In this document: one piece after another, positions 8,501 through 17,597 of the stretch
Layout: every line of letters begins with the position of its first letter
Numbering within the stretch: the stretch's first letter is position 1
Assembly: GCF_003344865.1 (NCBI RefSeq)
Contig: NZ_CP031165.1
Coordinates: 4,283,910 to 4,347,909 of the forward strand
Source: Euzebya pacifica
GTDB taxonomy: Bacteria > Actinomycetota > Nitriliruptoria > Euzebyales > Euzebyaceae
DNA length: 64,000 nt
Reading direction: 5' to 3'
The notes under the pieces: model-generated
The model's input: the letters and a program-made list of their open reading frames with translations, nothing else
What the model was told of the DNA's origin: nothing
The model's database searches: none
Translations under genes and position numbers: made by a program

Positions 8501-8761
8501 ATGCGCCCGATGCCACCCACCGACGACGACCTCGAGACCGAGCACGACCGCGCCGACCTCTCCACGCTGCGCGATGCGCTCGGCCAGTCCCCACCCGGTT
8601 CCCTCGCCACGCTGGACCAGGTAGTGGTCGACGACCTCGCCGACCTCGTGGTCGGTGCACGCAAGGGACAGGAAGCGGCGTTGCTGCAGGCCATCGACGA
8701 CGCCCTGCGACTGGTGCCGCGTCCCCTTCGTGGCGTGGTCAAGCGGGTGATCCTGCCGTGA
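8501..8761 (+). CDS. Small conserved-type hypothetical protein
   Basis: An 86-residue protein (83 if the ATG at 8510 is used). It is acidic at the N-terminus and has a predicted helical second half (ALLQAIDDALRLVPRPLRG). No known domain is recognised. It is the first gene of a tightly packed string: its stop overlaps the GTG of the next gene by 4 bp, and that gene overlaps the epimerase gene by 4 bp. Coupled translation suggests a shared job with the 230-residue protein that follows. Confidence 0.6.
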   Translation: MRPMPPTDDDLETEHDRADLSTLRDALGQSPPGSLATLDQVVVDDLADLVVGARKGQEAALLQAIDDALRLVPRPLRGVVKRVILP

Positions 8762-9450
8762 GCCGGTTCGACCCCGCCCACCTCGAGCTGCTGCGGTTGG
8801 CTCGGTTGCTGAAGGCCGACCCGGACCGCCTCGAACCGCTGTCCGGGCTGCCCGTGGAGGACCTGCGGACGCTGCGCGACCGCATCGCCGAGCGGCTGTT
8901 CGAGGAGGGCCGCGACGCCTTCCAGCGCGCGGCCAACGTGGCCAACTTCGTACCGGCGCCGCTGGCCGCCAAGCTGGCCGAGCACGCCCTCGGGCCGGTG
9001 CTGGCTGCGCGCACGACCGCCGTCACCCCACCGCAGAAGGCCGTGGAGCTGTCGGGCCGTTTCTCGGCTGGCTTCCTCGCCGACGTGGCCGAGGAGATCG
9101 ATCCCCGGGTCGTCGACGACCTGGTGGAGTCGCTGCCGCCGAAGGTGGTCGCGGCCGTGGGTCGCGAGCTCGCCGCGCGGGAGGAGTGGCTGGTCATGGC
9201 CGACTTCGTCGGCGGCATCTCCAGCGCCGCCCTGGTCGCCACCGTCGAGGCCCTGACCACGGAGTCGATCCTGCGGATCTCGGTGTACCTCGAGGATCCC
9301 GACCGGCTCGACGAGGTCGTCGGCCTGCTGGACGACGAGCGGCTGGCCGACGCCGTCACCGTGGCCCGGGCCGAAGGCCTGGACGAGGAGCTGGCCTGGA
9401 TCATCGAATCGGTCGGCGACGAACAACGTGCAAGGATCCCCTCCTCATGA
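8758..9450 (+). CDS. Helical protein of unknown function (MgtE-N-like repeats)
   Basis: A 230-residue cytoplasmic protein of repeated short amphipathic helices with paired LP/VV..L patterns (LVESLPPKVVAAVGREL, VGLLDDERLADAVTVA). This resembles the helical repeats of the MgtE N-terminal domain, but there is no channel domain and the resemblance is by eye only. GTG start in a GTGA overlap with the preceding gene; the stop overlaps the ATG of methylmalonyl-CoA epimerase (ATGA). No catalytic motif or signal peptide is seen. Confidence 0.7.
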   Translation: MSRFDPAHLELLRLARLLKADPDRLEPLSGLPVEDLRTLRDRIAERLFEEGRDAFQRAANVANFVPAPLAAKLAEHALGPVLAARTTAVTPPQKAVELSGRFSAGFLADVAEEIDPRVVDDLVESLPPKVVAAVGRELAAREEWLVMADFVGGISSAALVATVEALTTESILRISVYLEDPDRLDEVVGLLDDERLADAVTVARAEGLDEELAWIIESVGDEQRARIPSS

Positions 9451-9908
9451 AGCTGCAACGAATCGATCATGTCGGGTACGCCGTCGAGGACCTCGAGGCG
9501 GCCATCGCGTTCCACGAGCGCCTGTACGGGGCGGAGGTGGCGCATCGGGAGACCATCGAGACCGACGGCGTCGCCGAGGCCCTGCTGGCCATCGGCCCGT
9601 CGTTCATCCAGCTGCTGACCCCGACGCGCGACGACTCGCCCGTGGCGAAGTTCCTGGAGCGCAACGGCGAGGGTGTCCACCACATCGGCTACGGCGTGGC
9701 CGACATCGAGGCCACCTTCAAGGAGCTGCAGGACATCGGCGTGCGGCTGGTCGAGGACCACCCCCGTCCGGGCAGCCGCGGCTGCACCGTGGCCTTCCTC
9801 CATCCCAAGCACGCGATGGGTGTGCTGGTCGAGCTGGTCGAGGATCCGACCCTCGAGGGTCGCCCGTACGACCCTCCCGGCGCTGCGTCGGCGCATCCCC
9901 GGACCTAG
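9447..9908 (+). CDS. mce: Methylmalonyl-CoA epimerase
   Basis: Interconverts (2R)- and (2S)-methylmalonyl-CoA, linking propionyl-CoA carboxylase to the B12-dependent mutase. The 153-residue vicinal-oxygen-chelate protein has the expected metal ligands: His in RIDHVGYAVED, His in GVHHIGYGVAD and Glu in LVELVEDP, plus the SPVAKFLERNGEG segment. The length is slightly above the usual 135-150 because of a Pro-rich C-terminal tail. The start overlaps the preceding stop (ATGA). MeaB elsewhere in the window belongs to the same pathway. Confidence 0.93.
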   Translation: MKLQRIDHVGYAVEDLEAAIAFHERLYGAEVAHRETIETDGVAEALLAIGPSFIQLLTPTRDDSPVAKFLERNGEGVHHIGYGVADIEATFKELQDIGVRLVEDHPRPGSRGCTVAFLHPKHAMGVLVELVEDPTLEGRPYDPPGAASAHPRT

Positions 9909-9911
9909 ACT
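9906..9911 (+). promoter_or_regulatory. Probable -10 box overlapping the mce stop codon
   Basis: TAGACT begins at the TAG stop of the epimerase gene and ends 8 nt before the GTG at 9920. The spacing predicts a leaderless transcript for the next gene. Confidence 0.42.
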
Positions 9912-9919
9912 CCGCGAGT

Positions 9920-10300
9920 GTGGGACTGTTCGACCGGTTCAAGCGGCGCAAGGGCGACGACGACGTGCCCTCGACCGGTGGACCGAGCGGCAAGTCGGTC
10001 AGCGAGCTCAAGGAGTTCCTGAGCACCCACGAGGGGGTCGAGGGGTTCATCGAGCCGCCCACGGCGGTCTACGCGATGACGCTGCTGCTGGTGGCCTGGG
10101 ACGGCGAGTACCTGCGCCGCCCGGTCAAGCACGCCAAGCAGGCCGGAAAGATCTGCGAGGACGCCGGAGTGCCCCTGTACGAGGCGCGCAAGGTCGGCTA
10201 TCCGAAGCGGATGAAGGACTACGAGCGCGGGATCAAGCGGCAGTCGGTGTCCCTGGAGGACCTGCCGCCGCTCGAGGTCACCGACGACCGCGACGACTGA
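9920..10300 (+). CDS. Conserved-type hypothetical protein
   Basis: A 126-residue protein beginning VGLFDRFKRRKGDDD, a short basic-acidic N-terminus, followed by a compact region (FLSTHEGVEGFIEPPTAVY, WDGEYLRRPVKHAKQAG, VPLYEARKVGYPKRMKDYE) with many aromatic and basic residues. No known fold is recognised. There is no signal peptide or membrane helix. The GTG start is favoured by a -10 box 8 nt upstream. Function unknown. Confidence 0.72.
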   Translation: MGLFDRFKRRKGDDDVPSTGGPSGKSVSELKEFLSTHEGVEGFIEPPTAVYAMTLLLVAWDGEYLRRPVKHAKQAGKICEDAGVPLYEARKVGYPKRMKDYERGIKRQSVSLEDLPPLEVTDDRDD

Positions 10301-10345
10301 ACCGGCCGGCTACGGTCCGCACCACCCAACGACGGAGATCCGACA

Positions 10346-10975
10346 ATGGCGACGCTGCGACGACTGACCAACTCCTGCCTGACCGTCACCGACGACCACG
10401 GGACGACGCTGTTCGACCCGGGGTTCTTCACCTTCACCTCCGGCGCGATCGACCTCGGCTCGATCGGTGAGGTCCAGCGGGTGCTGATCACCCACGAACA
10501 CGGCGACCACGTGCATCCGGACTTCGTGCGCTGGCTGCTGGACCGGGGCACCGACGTCGAGGTGCACGGCCCCCAGTCGGTCGCGGACCTGCTGTCCGAC
10601 CACGGCATCGCGGTGGACACCACCGCCCCGGCAGGCACGAGCGTCGAGGACGTCGTGCACGAGCAGGTGCCCTCGGGGGCCCAGCCGCCCAACCGGGCAT
10701 GGACCATCGACGGCGTGTTCACCCATCCCGGGGACAGCTACCAGCCGAGCACCACCGCCCCCGTCATGGCGTTGCCGCTGCTGGTGCCGTGGGGGTCCAC
10801 GACCGCCAGCGTGGCGTTCGCCCGACGGCTGGCCCCGCAGCAGGTCGTCCCGATCCACGACTTCTATCTCTCCTCGTCCGGACGCGAGTTCATCGCGGGC
10901 ATGGCGAAGGGCGTGCTGGCCGACGACGGCATCGAGCTGATCGCCCTCGACTGGGGCCAGTCCGCCACCCTGTGA
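10346..10975 (+). CDS. Metallo-beta-lactamase-fold hydrolase
   Basis: A 209-residue protein of the MBL superfamily, UlaG/YtnP-like in size. The zinc-binding motif THEHGDHVH (HxHxDH) is present near residue 50. Later ligands are probably His in FTHPGDSY and His in PIHDFYLSS. The short N-terminus, LRRLTNSCLTVTDDHG, is typical of this subgroup that starts directly in the first beta sheet. The substrate is unknown. The ATG is preceded by a GGAGA ribosome site. It is the last gene before the large secreted wall protein. Confidence 0.85.
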   Translation: MATLRRLTNSCLTVTDDHGTTLFDPGFFTFTSGAIDLGSIGEVQRVLITHEHGDHVHPDFVRWLLDRGTDVEVHGPQSVADLLSDHGIAVDTTAPAGTSVEDVVHEQVPSGAQPPNRAWTIDGVFTHPGDSYQPSTTAPVMALPLLVPWGSTTASVAFARRLAPQQVVPIHDFYLSSSGREFIAGMAKGVLADDGIELIALDWGQSATL

Positions 10976-11091
10976 CCTCGAGGGGTCACTGTCCGTTGCC
11001 CGAATCCGCTCGCCCGGAGAAAACGCGCGATCGAGGCAGGAACTGCACCACAGGTCACGCAACTTCGTAACCGGTGGGGCTGTCGGAACGT

Positions 11092-11111
11092 AGGACGGTC
11101 CGAACCGTCCT
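11092..11111. other. Perfect 8-bp inverted repeat upstream of the wall protein
   Basis: AGGACGGT-CCGA-ACCGTCCT lies 25 bp before the GTG at 11137. It could be a hairpin in the 5' leader or a regulator site; its position makes a terminator for the upstream MBL gene less likely. Confidence 0.45.
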
Positions 11112-11136
11112 GTCCCACGAAGCCCTCGGAGTCGTC

Positions 11137-14100
11137 GTGTCCCTGTCCTCCTCCGCCCGGTCAGCTGCCCGGCCGTCTGTCCGCGCCCTCGCCGCGCTCA
11201 GCGTGCTGGTGCTCCTGCTCGCCGCAGCGCCTGCAGCGCCTGCAGCGCCTGCAGCGCGCGCGGAGTCCACCGCATCCACGGGAGAGCGACGGTCGACCTC
11301 CGTCCTGGCCCCTTCCGCCGACGGCCAGCGCCTGCGGGACGCCCGAGCGGTGGCAGGCGACGGACCGGTCGCGGCGACGCTGCTGGACCTCGCGGTGCGG
11401 GCCGGGGACGTCGAGGGGCGCGTCCTGACGGTCGACGGCTCCCAGCCGCAGCCGGCAGTGGAGGACGGGGACGGCACCGAGGACGGAACTGCCGCAGGGA
11501 CCGGGGACGGCACCTGGGCGCAGATGGTGATGTCGGTCGGCGTGGGGTACGGCAGCGGCGGGTCCGACACGTTCCCGATCGGCGACCTCGACCGTGACGG
11601 CCACGACGACATCGTGACCCTGACCCGCGACGCGGCCGGGGTCACGCTCGTCGCGCTGAGCGGGGTCGACGGCGTCCCGTTGTGGATCACCCCACAGCCG
11701 GACGGGTTGGTCGGCACCCTGCTCCAGGCCGTCCCCGACGTCGACGGCGATGGTCGTCGGGACCTGCTGGCCACCGGGGTCGGACTCAGCGAGTACTCGG
11801 GGTCCGGGCACTGCGACGAGACCTCCTGCCGGGACGAGTTCGTCGAGTCCGTGACCTGGGAGGTGAGCATGCTCAGCGGCGCCACCGGCACGTCGTTGTG
11901 GAGCGACGCGGTCGACGGGCACGTCAGCTATGCCTACGACTGGGACTTCGACACCGGCGAAGAGACCTACCGGATCGAGTCCTCCAACTTCCCCCTCGCC
12001 TTCCACGCCTCCGGCGACCTCGACGGGGACGCCGAGCTGGACCTGATCAGCACGCGGACGACCTACACCGAGTCCAGCGATGCCGAACGCACGGGGACGT
12101 TCCCGGGCCCGGTGACCACCACGGAGACCCACAGCTTCGAGGGCGCGTCGACGATCATGCTGGTCGACGGCGCCGACGGCACCACGATCCGTCAGCTGGA
12201 GGAGTCGGGACAGGGCACGGTCCTGCGCGGCGTGCCGGTGCCCGACATCGACGGTGACGCGCTGACCGACGTGCTGGTGACCCGTACCCACGGCGCGAAC
12301 GGGTCGCGGACGTGCACCCAGCTGCTGATCCAGCTGCAGTGCCAGGAGACGAGCACCCTTGCCCACCACGACGTCCTGCTGCTCGACGGCGCTGACCTGT
12401 CCACGGTCTGGTCACACGAGGTCCTGTCGGAGTCGGTCGGTGCGCGTGCGCCCGGTGACCTGACGGGCGACGGCGCCGTGGACGTGGTCATCACCGACCG
12501 GTCCGCCTCCTCCGACCCCGAGTCGTCTCGGCCGCACCTGACCGTGCTCGACGCCACCGACGGCAGCCAGCTGTGGACCTGGACCGCCCCGACCGTCGAG
12601 GGCGACGCCTACAGCGATGGCGTCTCGTTGGTGGCGACCACCCCCATCGACGACGTGGCCGGCAAGGACCTCGTCCTGCAGCGCCAGGTGTTCACCTACG
12701 ACAGCAACACGGGTGAGGAGTCCGGGGAGCTGCAGCTGATCCGCCTGGCCGGCGACGACGGCGAGGAGCTGCTGACGACCGTGACCGTGGGGACCACGTA
12801 CTGGTACGGCAGCCGCGCCGCGGACGCCGACGGCGACGGGACCGACGACGTCGTCCTGCAGGGGTTCCACTACGACGAGCAGACCGGCGAGGAGACCAGC
12901 CTGCTGCTGGTGGAAGCCGGCGACGACGGCGAGACGCTGCTGACGCGTGACCTCCCGACCTTCGCCGACCTGACGGTCCTCGGCGACGTCGACGGCGACG
13001 GCGGGGCAGAGGCCGTCGTCATCGACTTCGGCATCGACGTCGTGTTCGGCCACGGCGACGCCGGCGCCAGCGGAGGAAGCGGTTCCGACGACCCCGACGC
13101 GAACGGGACCGACGTGTTCGCCCTGGACGGCGGTGCGGTCCGCTGGACGGTGCCCGCGGTCCCGGACGGGTTCACCACGATCGAGCCGGCCGGTGACCTC
13201 GACGGCGCGGGGGACGGCGTGGACCTGCTGGTCCAGTCCTTCGCCGCCTTCGGCGATGTGCCGATGACCCTCACCGCCGCTCGCGCGGGCGCGGACGGGC
13301 GGCTGCTGTGGTCCGACCCCGACCCCGTCGCCATCAGCCGGGTGGAGGGGCCGTCCCGGACGGCGACCGCCGCCGCACTCTCCGCCGCGACCCGCCGGAC
13401 CGCAACCACGGTGGTCATCGCTCGCGCGGACGCGTGGCCCGACGCCATCGCCGGCGGGCCGTTGGCCTCGATGATGGACGCGTCCCTCCTGCTGACCGCG
13501 CGTGATGGCCTGTCGGCCGACGCGGCCGCCGAGATCGCCCGGCTGGGAGCGGACCGCGCCGTGCTGCTGGGCGGCGAGCAGGCCCTGTCGGCCGAGGTGG
13601 ACGCCGACCTGCGTGCCGCCGGCCTGACCGTCGAACGCCTCGCCGGCAGCGACCGGTTCGCCACGGCCGGGATGATCGCCCAGCGCGTCGTGGCCGAGGG
13701 TGGCGACGGCTCACGCGTGGCGGTCGTCCGCGGCACCCACCCCGACCCCGAGCAGGGGTGGTCCGACGCCGTCGTCGCTGCTGCCCACGGGGCTGCCGAC
13801 GGGCATCCGATCCTGCTCACCCCGACCGACGGGCTGCCGCCCAGCACGCTCGACGCCCTGACGACCCTGTCCCCCGCGTCGGTCCTGGTGCTCGGTGGAC
13901 CAGCCGCGGTGTCGGTCGACGCCGAGCAGCAGGTCCGCGACACCGGCGCCCGGACCCTCCGGGTCAGCGGGACGGACCGCTACTCCACCGCCCGGATCGT
14001 GGCCGACCTGGCCGTGGACGCGGGGACCTCACCCCACCGGGTCTGGGTGGCCACCGGCAGGCGGTTCCCCGACGCGCTGGCTGCGAGCGCCGCGGTGGGC

Positions 14101-14271
14101 ACGGGCGGTGTCCTGCTGCTGGCCGACGGCGACACCAACGACCGTGCCGAGGAGCTGCTCGGCTTCATCGGCACGCACCGCGACGAGGTGGCCGAGCTGG
14201 TCCTCATCGGTGGATCCGCAGCGCTGTCGGACACCCTGGAGACACGCCTGCGACGGCTGCTCGCGGAGTAA
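11137..14271 (+). CDS. Secreted FG-GAP/VCBS repeat protein with C-terminal CWB2 cell-wall-binding domains
   Basis: A 1044-residue exported protein. The N-terminal signal (LAALSVLVLLLAAAP) is followed by an Ala-Pro stretch from a GCAGCGCCT microrepeat. Residues about 130-715 hold Asp-rich FG-GAP/VCBS units (DLDRDGHDD, DVDGDGRRD, DIDGDALTD, DADGDGTDD) that normally bind Ca2+ and build a beta-propeller. Residues about 730-1044 contain three CWB2 repeats, each ending in the typical VLLGG/VLVLGG/VLIGG 'A.S' turn with SDRFATA or TDRYSTA motifs, which in clostridial proteins bind anionic wall polymers. The GTG at 11137 was chosen because it opens the signal peptide. A surface protein, probably adhesive; its ligand is unknown. 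Confidence 0.85.
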   Translation: MSLSSSARSAARPSVRALAALSVLVLLLAAAPAAPAAPAARAESTASTGERRSTSVLAPSADGQRLRDARAVAGDGPVAATLLDLAVRAGDVEGRVLTVDGSQPQPAVEDGDGTEDGTAAGTGDGTWAQMVMSVGVGYGSGGSDTFPIGDLDRDGHDDIVTLTRDAAGVTLVALSGVDGVPLWITPQPDGLVGTLLQAVPDVDGDGRRDLLATGVGLSEYSGSGHCDETSCRDEFVESVTWEVSMLSGATGTSLWSDAVDGHVSYAYDWDFDTGEETYRIESSNFPLAFHASGDLDGDAELDLISTRTTYTESSDAERTGTFPGPVTTTETHSFEGASTIMLVDGADGTTIRQLEESGQGTVLRGVPVPDIDGDALTDVLVTRTHGANGSRTCTQLLIQLQCQETSTLAHHDVLLLDGADLSTVWSHEVLSESVGARAPGDLTGDGAVDVVITDRSASSDPESSRPHLTVLDATDGSQLWTWTAPTVEGDAYSDGVSLVATTPIDDVAGKDLVLQRQVFTYDSNTGEESGELQLIRLAGDDGEELLTTVTVGTTYWYGSRAADADGDGTDDVVLQGFHYDEQTGEETSLLLVEAGDDGETLLTRDLPTFADLTVLGDVDGDGGAEAVVIDFGIDVVFGHGDAGASGGSGSDDPDANGTDVFALDGGAVRWTVPAVPDGFTTIEPAGDLDGAGDGVDLLVQSFAAFGDVPMTLTAARAGADGRLLWSDPDPVAISRVEGPSRTATAAALSAATRRTATTVVIARADAWPDAIAGGPLASMMDASLLLTARDGLSADAAAEIARLGADRAVLLGGEQALSAEVDADLRAAGLTVERLAGSDRFATAGMIAQRVVAEGGDGSRVAVVRGTHPDPEQGWSDAVVAAAHGAADGHPILLTPTDGLPPSTLDALTTLSPASVLVLGGPAAVSVDAEQQVRDTGARTLRVSGTDRYSTARIVADLAVDAGTSPHRVWVATGRRFPDALAASAAVGTGGVLLLADGDTNDRAEELLGFIGTHRDEVAELVLIGGSAALSDTLETRLRRLLAE

Positions 14272-14297
14272 CCGCCCCTCCGCATCCTCGGCGTCAG

Positions 14298-14337
14298 AAC
14301 GTGCGGCCGGCGCACGTTGACGTCGGCCGCCCGACGT
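14298..14337 (+). terminator. Two consecutive hairpins between wall protein and fdhA
   Basis: AACGTGCG-N5-CGCACGTT (14298-14318) and ACGTCGG-N4-CCGACGT (14320-14337) are perfect inverted repeats placed directly after the upstream stop and 20 bp before the fdhA start. They probably end the upstream transcript; a role in fdh leader control is possible. Confidence 0.55.
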
Positions 14338-14357
14338 GGAAGGGTCGTCGGCGCCCC

Positions 14358-17300
14358 ATGAGACTGCTCCAGCTCCTCGACGCGTGGCCGGTCGCCCGAC
14401 AGATCAGGACCGGCGACCTGCTCGGGCGCGGGCGGGCTGCCCAGTCGGCCGCGTCGGCAGCCCGACGACCACGAACCGAGGACGCCGACCGGGTCGTCCA
14501 GTCGATCTGCCCCTACTGCGCCGTCGGCTGTGGCCAGCGGATCCACGTCCGCGACGAGCAGGTCCTCCGGGTCGAGGGTGACCCCGACTCGCCCATCTCC
14601 CGCGGCAAGCTGTGCCCCAAGGGGGCGGCGACCCGCACGATGCTGGACTCACCGCTGCGCGAGACCAGGGTGCGGTACCGGCCACCCCATGCCACGGACT
14701 GGCAGGACCTCGACCTCGACGTCGCGATGGACATGATCGCCGAGCGGGTGATCGCCACCCGTGCCCGCACGTGGCAGGACCGCGACGACGACGGCGTCCC
14801 ACTGAACCGGACCCTGGGGCTTGCGCACCTCGGCGGCGCGACCCTGGACAACGAGGAGAACTACCTCCTCAAGAAGCTCTACACCGCCATCGGGGCCATC
14901 CAGGTCGAGAACCAGGCGCGGATATGACACTCCTCCACCGTTCCCGGTCTGGGGACGTCGTTCGGTCGCGGTGGTGCCACGACCTTCCTGCAGGACCTCG
15001 CCAACGCTGACGTGGTCGTGATCCAGGGCTCCAACATGGCCGAGTGCCATCCGGTGGGGTTCCAGCACGTCATGGACGCCAAGCGGCGCGGCGCGACGAT
15101 CATCCATGTCGACCCGCGGTTCACCCGCACGAGCGCCGTGGCCGACATCCACGTGCCGCTGCGCGCCGGCAGCGACATCGCCTTCCTCGGCGGGATCGTC
15201 AACCACCTGCTGACGACCGAGCAGTGGTTCCGCGAGTACGTGGTCCGCTACACCAACGCCGCGACCCTGCTCGACGAGTCCTTCCTCGACACCGAGGACG
15301 CCGGTGACGGCGGGCCCGACATCGAGGGCCTGTTCTCGGGCTGGGACGCCGAGACGGGCACCTACGACCAGGAGACCTGGCAGTACCGCGGCATGACCGC
15401 GGCCGGTGCGGCAGGCAAGCGGGACTCCACCGCCGCAGAGGCCGAGCAGGCCGGCGCCCACGGCGGCCGGCTCGAGGGCGGCAAGCCGCCCCACGAGGAT
15501 GCCACCCTCACCGACCCGCTGTCGGTCATGCAGGTCCTGCGTCGCCACTTCGCCCGGTACACCCCCGAGATGGTGGAGGAGGTCTGCGGCGTGCCGCGCG
15601 AGACCTTCCTGCGGGTCGCCGAGGCGTTGGCGTCCACCGGGACTCCCGACCGGGCCGCGGCGTTCTGCTACGCCGTGGGCTGGACGCAGCACACCGTGGG
15701 CGTGCAGTACATCCGGACGGCCGCCATCGTGCAGCTGCTGCTCGGCAACATCGGCGTCTCGGGTGGCGGCATCCTGGCGCTGCGCGGCCATGCGTCGATC
15801 CAGGGGTCCACCGACATCCCGACGTTGTTCAACATCCTGCCGGGGTACATCCCGATGCCGCAGGCGTCGTCCTCCCCGGACCTGTCCAGCCACGTCGAGG
15901 ACAACGCGGCCACCGCAGGCTTCTGGGGCAACATGCGCGACTACCTGGTCAGCCTGCAGAAGGCGTGGTTCGGAGACGCGGCGACGGCCGACAACGACTG
16001 GGGGTTCGGTTGGTTGCCACGCCTGACCGGCGACCACTCGGCCTACGCCACGGTGCTCGACATGCTCGATGGCGACGTCGAGGGCTACATCGTCATCGGC
16101 GAGAACCCGGCGGTGGGCAACGCCAACTCCGGCCTGCACCGCATGGCGATGGCCCAGCTGGACTGGCTGGTGGTGCGCGACTTCCAGCTCATCGAGTCGG
16201 CCACGTTCTGGCAGGACGGCCCCGAGGTCGAGACCGGCGAGCTGGTCACGACCGACATCGGCACCGAGGTGTTCTTCCTGCCGGCCGCCAGCCACGTGGA
16301 GAAGGAGGGGACCTTCACCAACACCCAGCGCCTCCTGCAGTGGCACGACAAGGCGGTGGAGCCGCAGGGGGACTGCCGCAGCGACCTGTGGTTCGCCCAC
16401 CAGCTGGGGCTGCGCATCAGGGAGAAGCTGGCCGACAGCGAGCTCGAACGCGACCAGCCGATCCGCCACCTGACCTGGGACTACCCGACCGAGGGCCCGC
16501 ACGACGACCCGTCGGCCGATGCGGTCCTGCGCGAGATCAACGGCTGGGACGCCGACGGCCAGCCACTGTCCAGCTACACCCAGATGACCGACGACGGGTC
16601 GACGGCGGCGGGCTGCTGGATCTACACCGGCTGCTACGCCGACGGGGTCAACCAGACGCGACGCCGTCGTCCCGGGAGCGAGCAGTCGTGGGTGGCACCG
16701 GAGTGGGGTTGGGCGTGGCCGTCCAACCGGCGGATCCTCTACAACCGTGCGTCTGCGGACCCCGACGGCAACCCCTGGTCGGCGGATCGTGCCTACGTCT
16801 GGTGGGACGCCGAGCAGCGCCGCTGGACGGGCCACGACGTCCCCGACTTCGAGGGCGACAAGCCGCCGGACTACGTGCCGCCCGAGGGCGCGACGGCCGA
16901 GGGCGCCATCGGCGGCGACCACCCCTTCGTGATGCAGGCCGACGGTCGTGCCTGGTTGTTCGTGCCACGCGGTCTCGTGGACGGGCCCTTGCCCACGCAC
17001 TACGAACCCCACGAGTCACCGGTGCGCAACGCCCTGTACCGCCAGCAGGCCAACCCGATGCGCGAACGGTTCGACCGGCCCGAGAACACCTCCCACGCCA
17101 GCGGTGAGGAACCCGGTGCCGACGCCTACCCCTACGTGATGACCACCTACCGCCTGACCGAGCACCACACGGCCGGTGCGATGAGCCGCTCGGTCGCCAA
17201 CCTCTCGGAGCTGCAGCCGGAGATGTTCTGCGAGGTCTCCCCCGCCCTGGCGGCCGAGCGCGGCCTGGTCAACGGTGGCTGGGCAACCCTCATCAGCGCG

Positions 17301-17597
17301 CGGGCGGTCATCGAGGCCCGCGTGCTCGTCACCGAACGGCTGCAACCGCTGCGGGTCGGCGGCCGGGAGATCCACCAGATCGGGCTGCCCTACCACTGGG
17401 GCTTCCGCGGCCTGAGCACCGGCGATGCCGCCAACGACCTGTTCGCCCTCGCGCTTGATCCCAACGTGCACATCCAGGAGGTCAAGGCCGCCACCTGCGA
17501 CATCCGCCCCGGGCGTCGGCCCCGCGGACCGGCGCGGCGAGACCTGGTCGACCAGCACGCACGAGGGCGAGACCCCTCGGGCAGGAGCGAGCCGTGA
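14358..17597 (+). CDS. fdhA: Selenocysteine-containing formate dehydrogenase, catalytic subunit
   Basis: Mo/W-bis-MGD enzyme oxidising formate to CO2; the electrons pass through its [4Fe-4S] cluster to the partner subunit. One continuous frame of 1080 codons contains a single in-frame TGA (14925-14927) as codon 190, in the context ENQARI-U-HSSTVPGLG, exactly where FdnG/FdhF carry Sec followed by the conserved His. Reading beyond the TGA continues the family without a gap (FGRGGATTFLQDLANADVVV). The N-terminal cluster Cys are C51, C54, C58 and C86 (CPYCAVGCGQ ... GKLCPKG). The N-terminus (MRLLQLLDAWPVARQ) has no twin-arginine signal. Automatic gene callers would split or truncate it. The start overlaps nothing; its stop overlaps fdhB by 4 bp. 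Confidence 0.94.
14925..14965 (+). promoter_or_regulatory. Bacterial SECIS element (Sec insertion hairpin)
   Basis: The UGA is followed after exactly 18 nt by the loop GGUCU (14946-14950), closed by GUUCCC/GGGGAC (14940-14945 and 14951-14956) with one more C-G pair outside. In E. coli fdhF the same GGUCU apical sequence occurs 18 nt after the UGA, with a bulged U three bases before the loop. Here a U occupies that position, wobble-paired or bulged. This is the expected SelB-binding site and argues that the UGA is read as selenocysteine. Confidence 0.88.

Noticed and set aside
6308-8761. Large plus-strand open frame opposite the BNR-repeat gene
   Set aside because: Shadow of the minus-strand gene; only its last 86 codons (8501-8761) are accepted as a gene.
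10976-11136. c-di-AMP (ydaO) riboswitch upstream of the wall-protein gene
   Set aside because: I could not find the conserved core sequences; only an 8-bp inverted repeat is visible.
14925-14927. In-frame TGA taken as a stop making fdhA a pseudogene
   Set aside because: The frame continues with full family similarity, the TGA is at the known Sec position and a SECIS hairpin follows.
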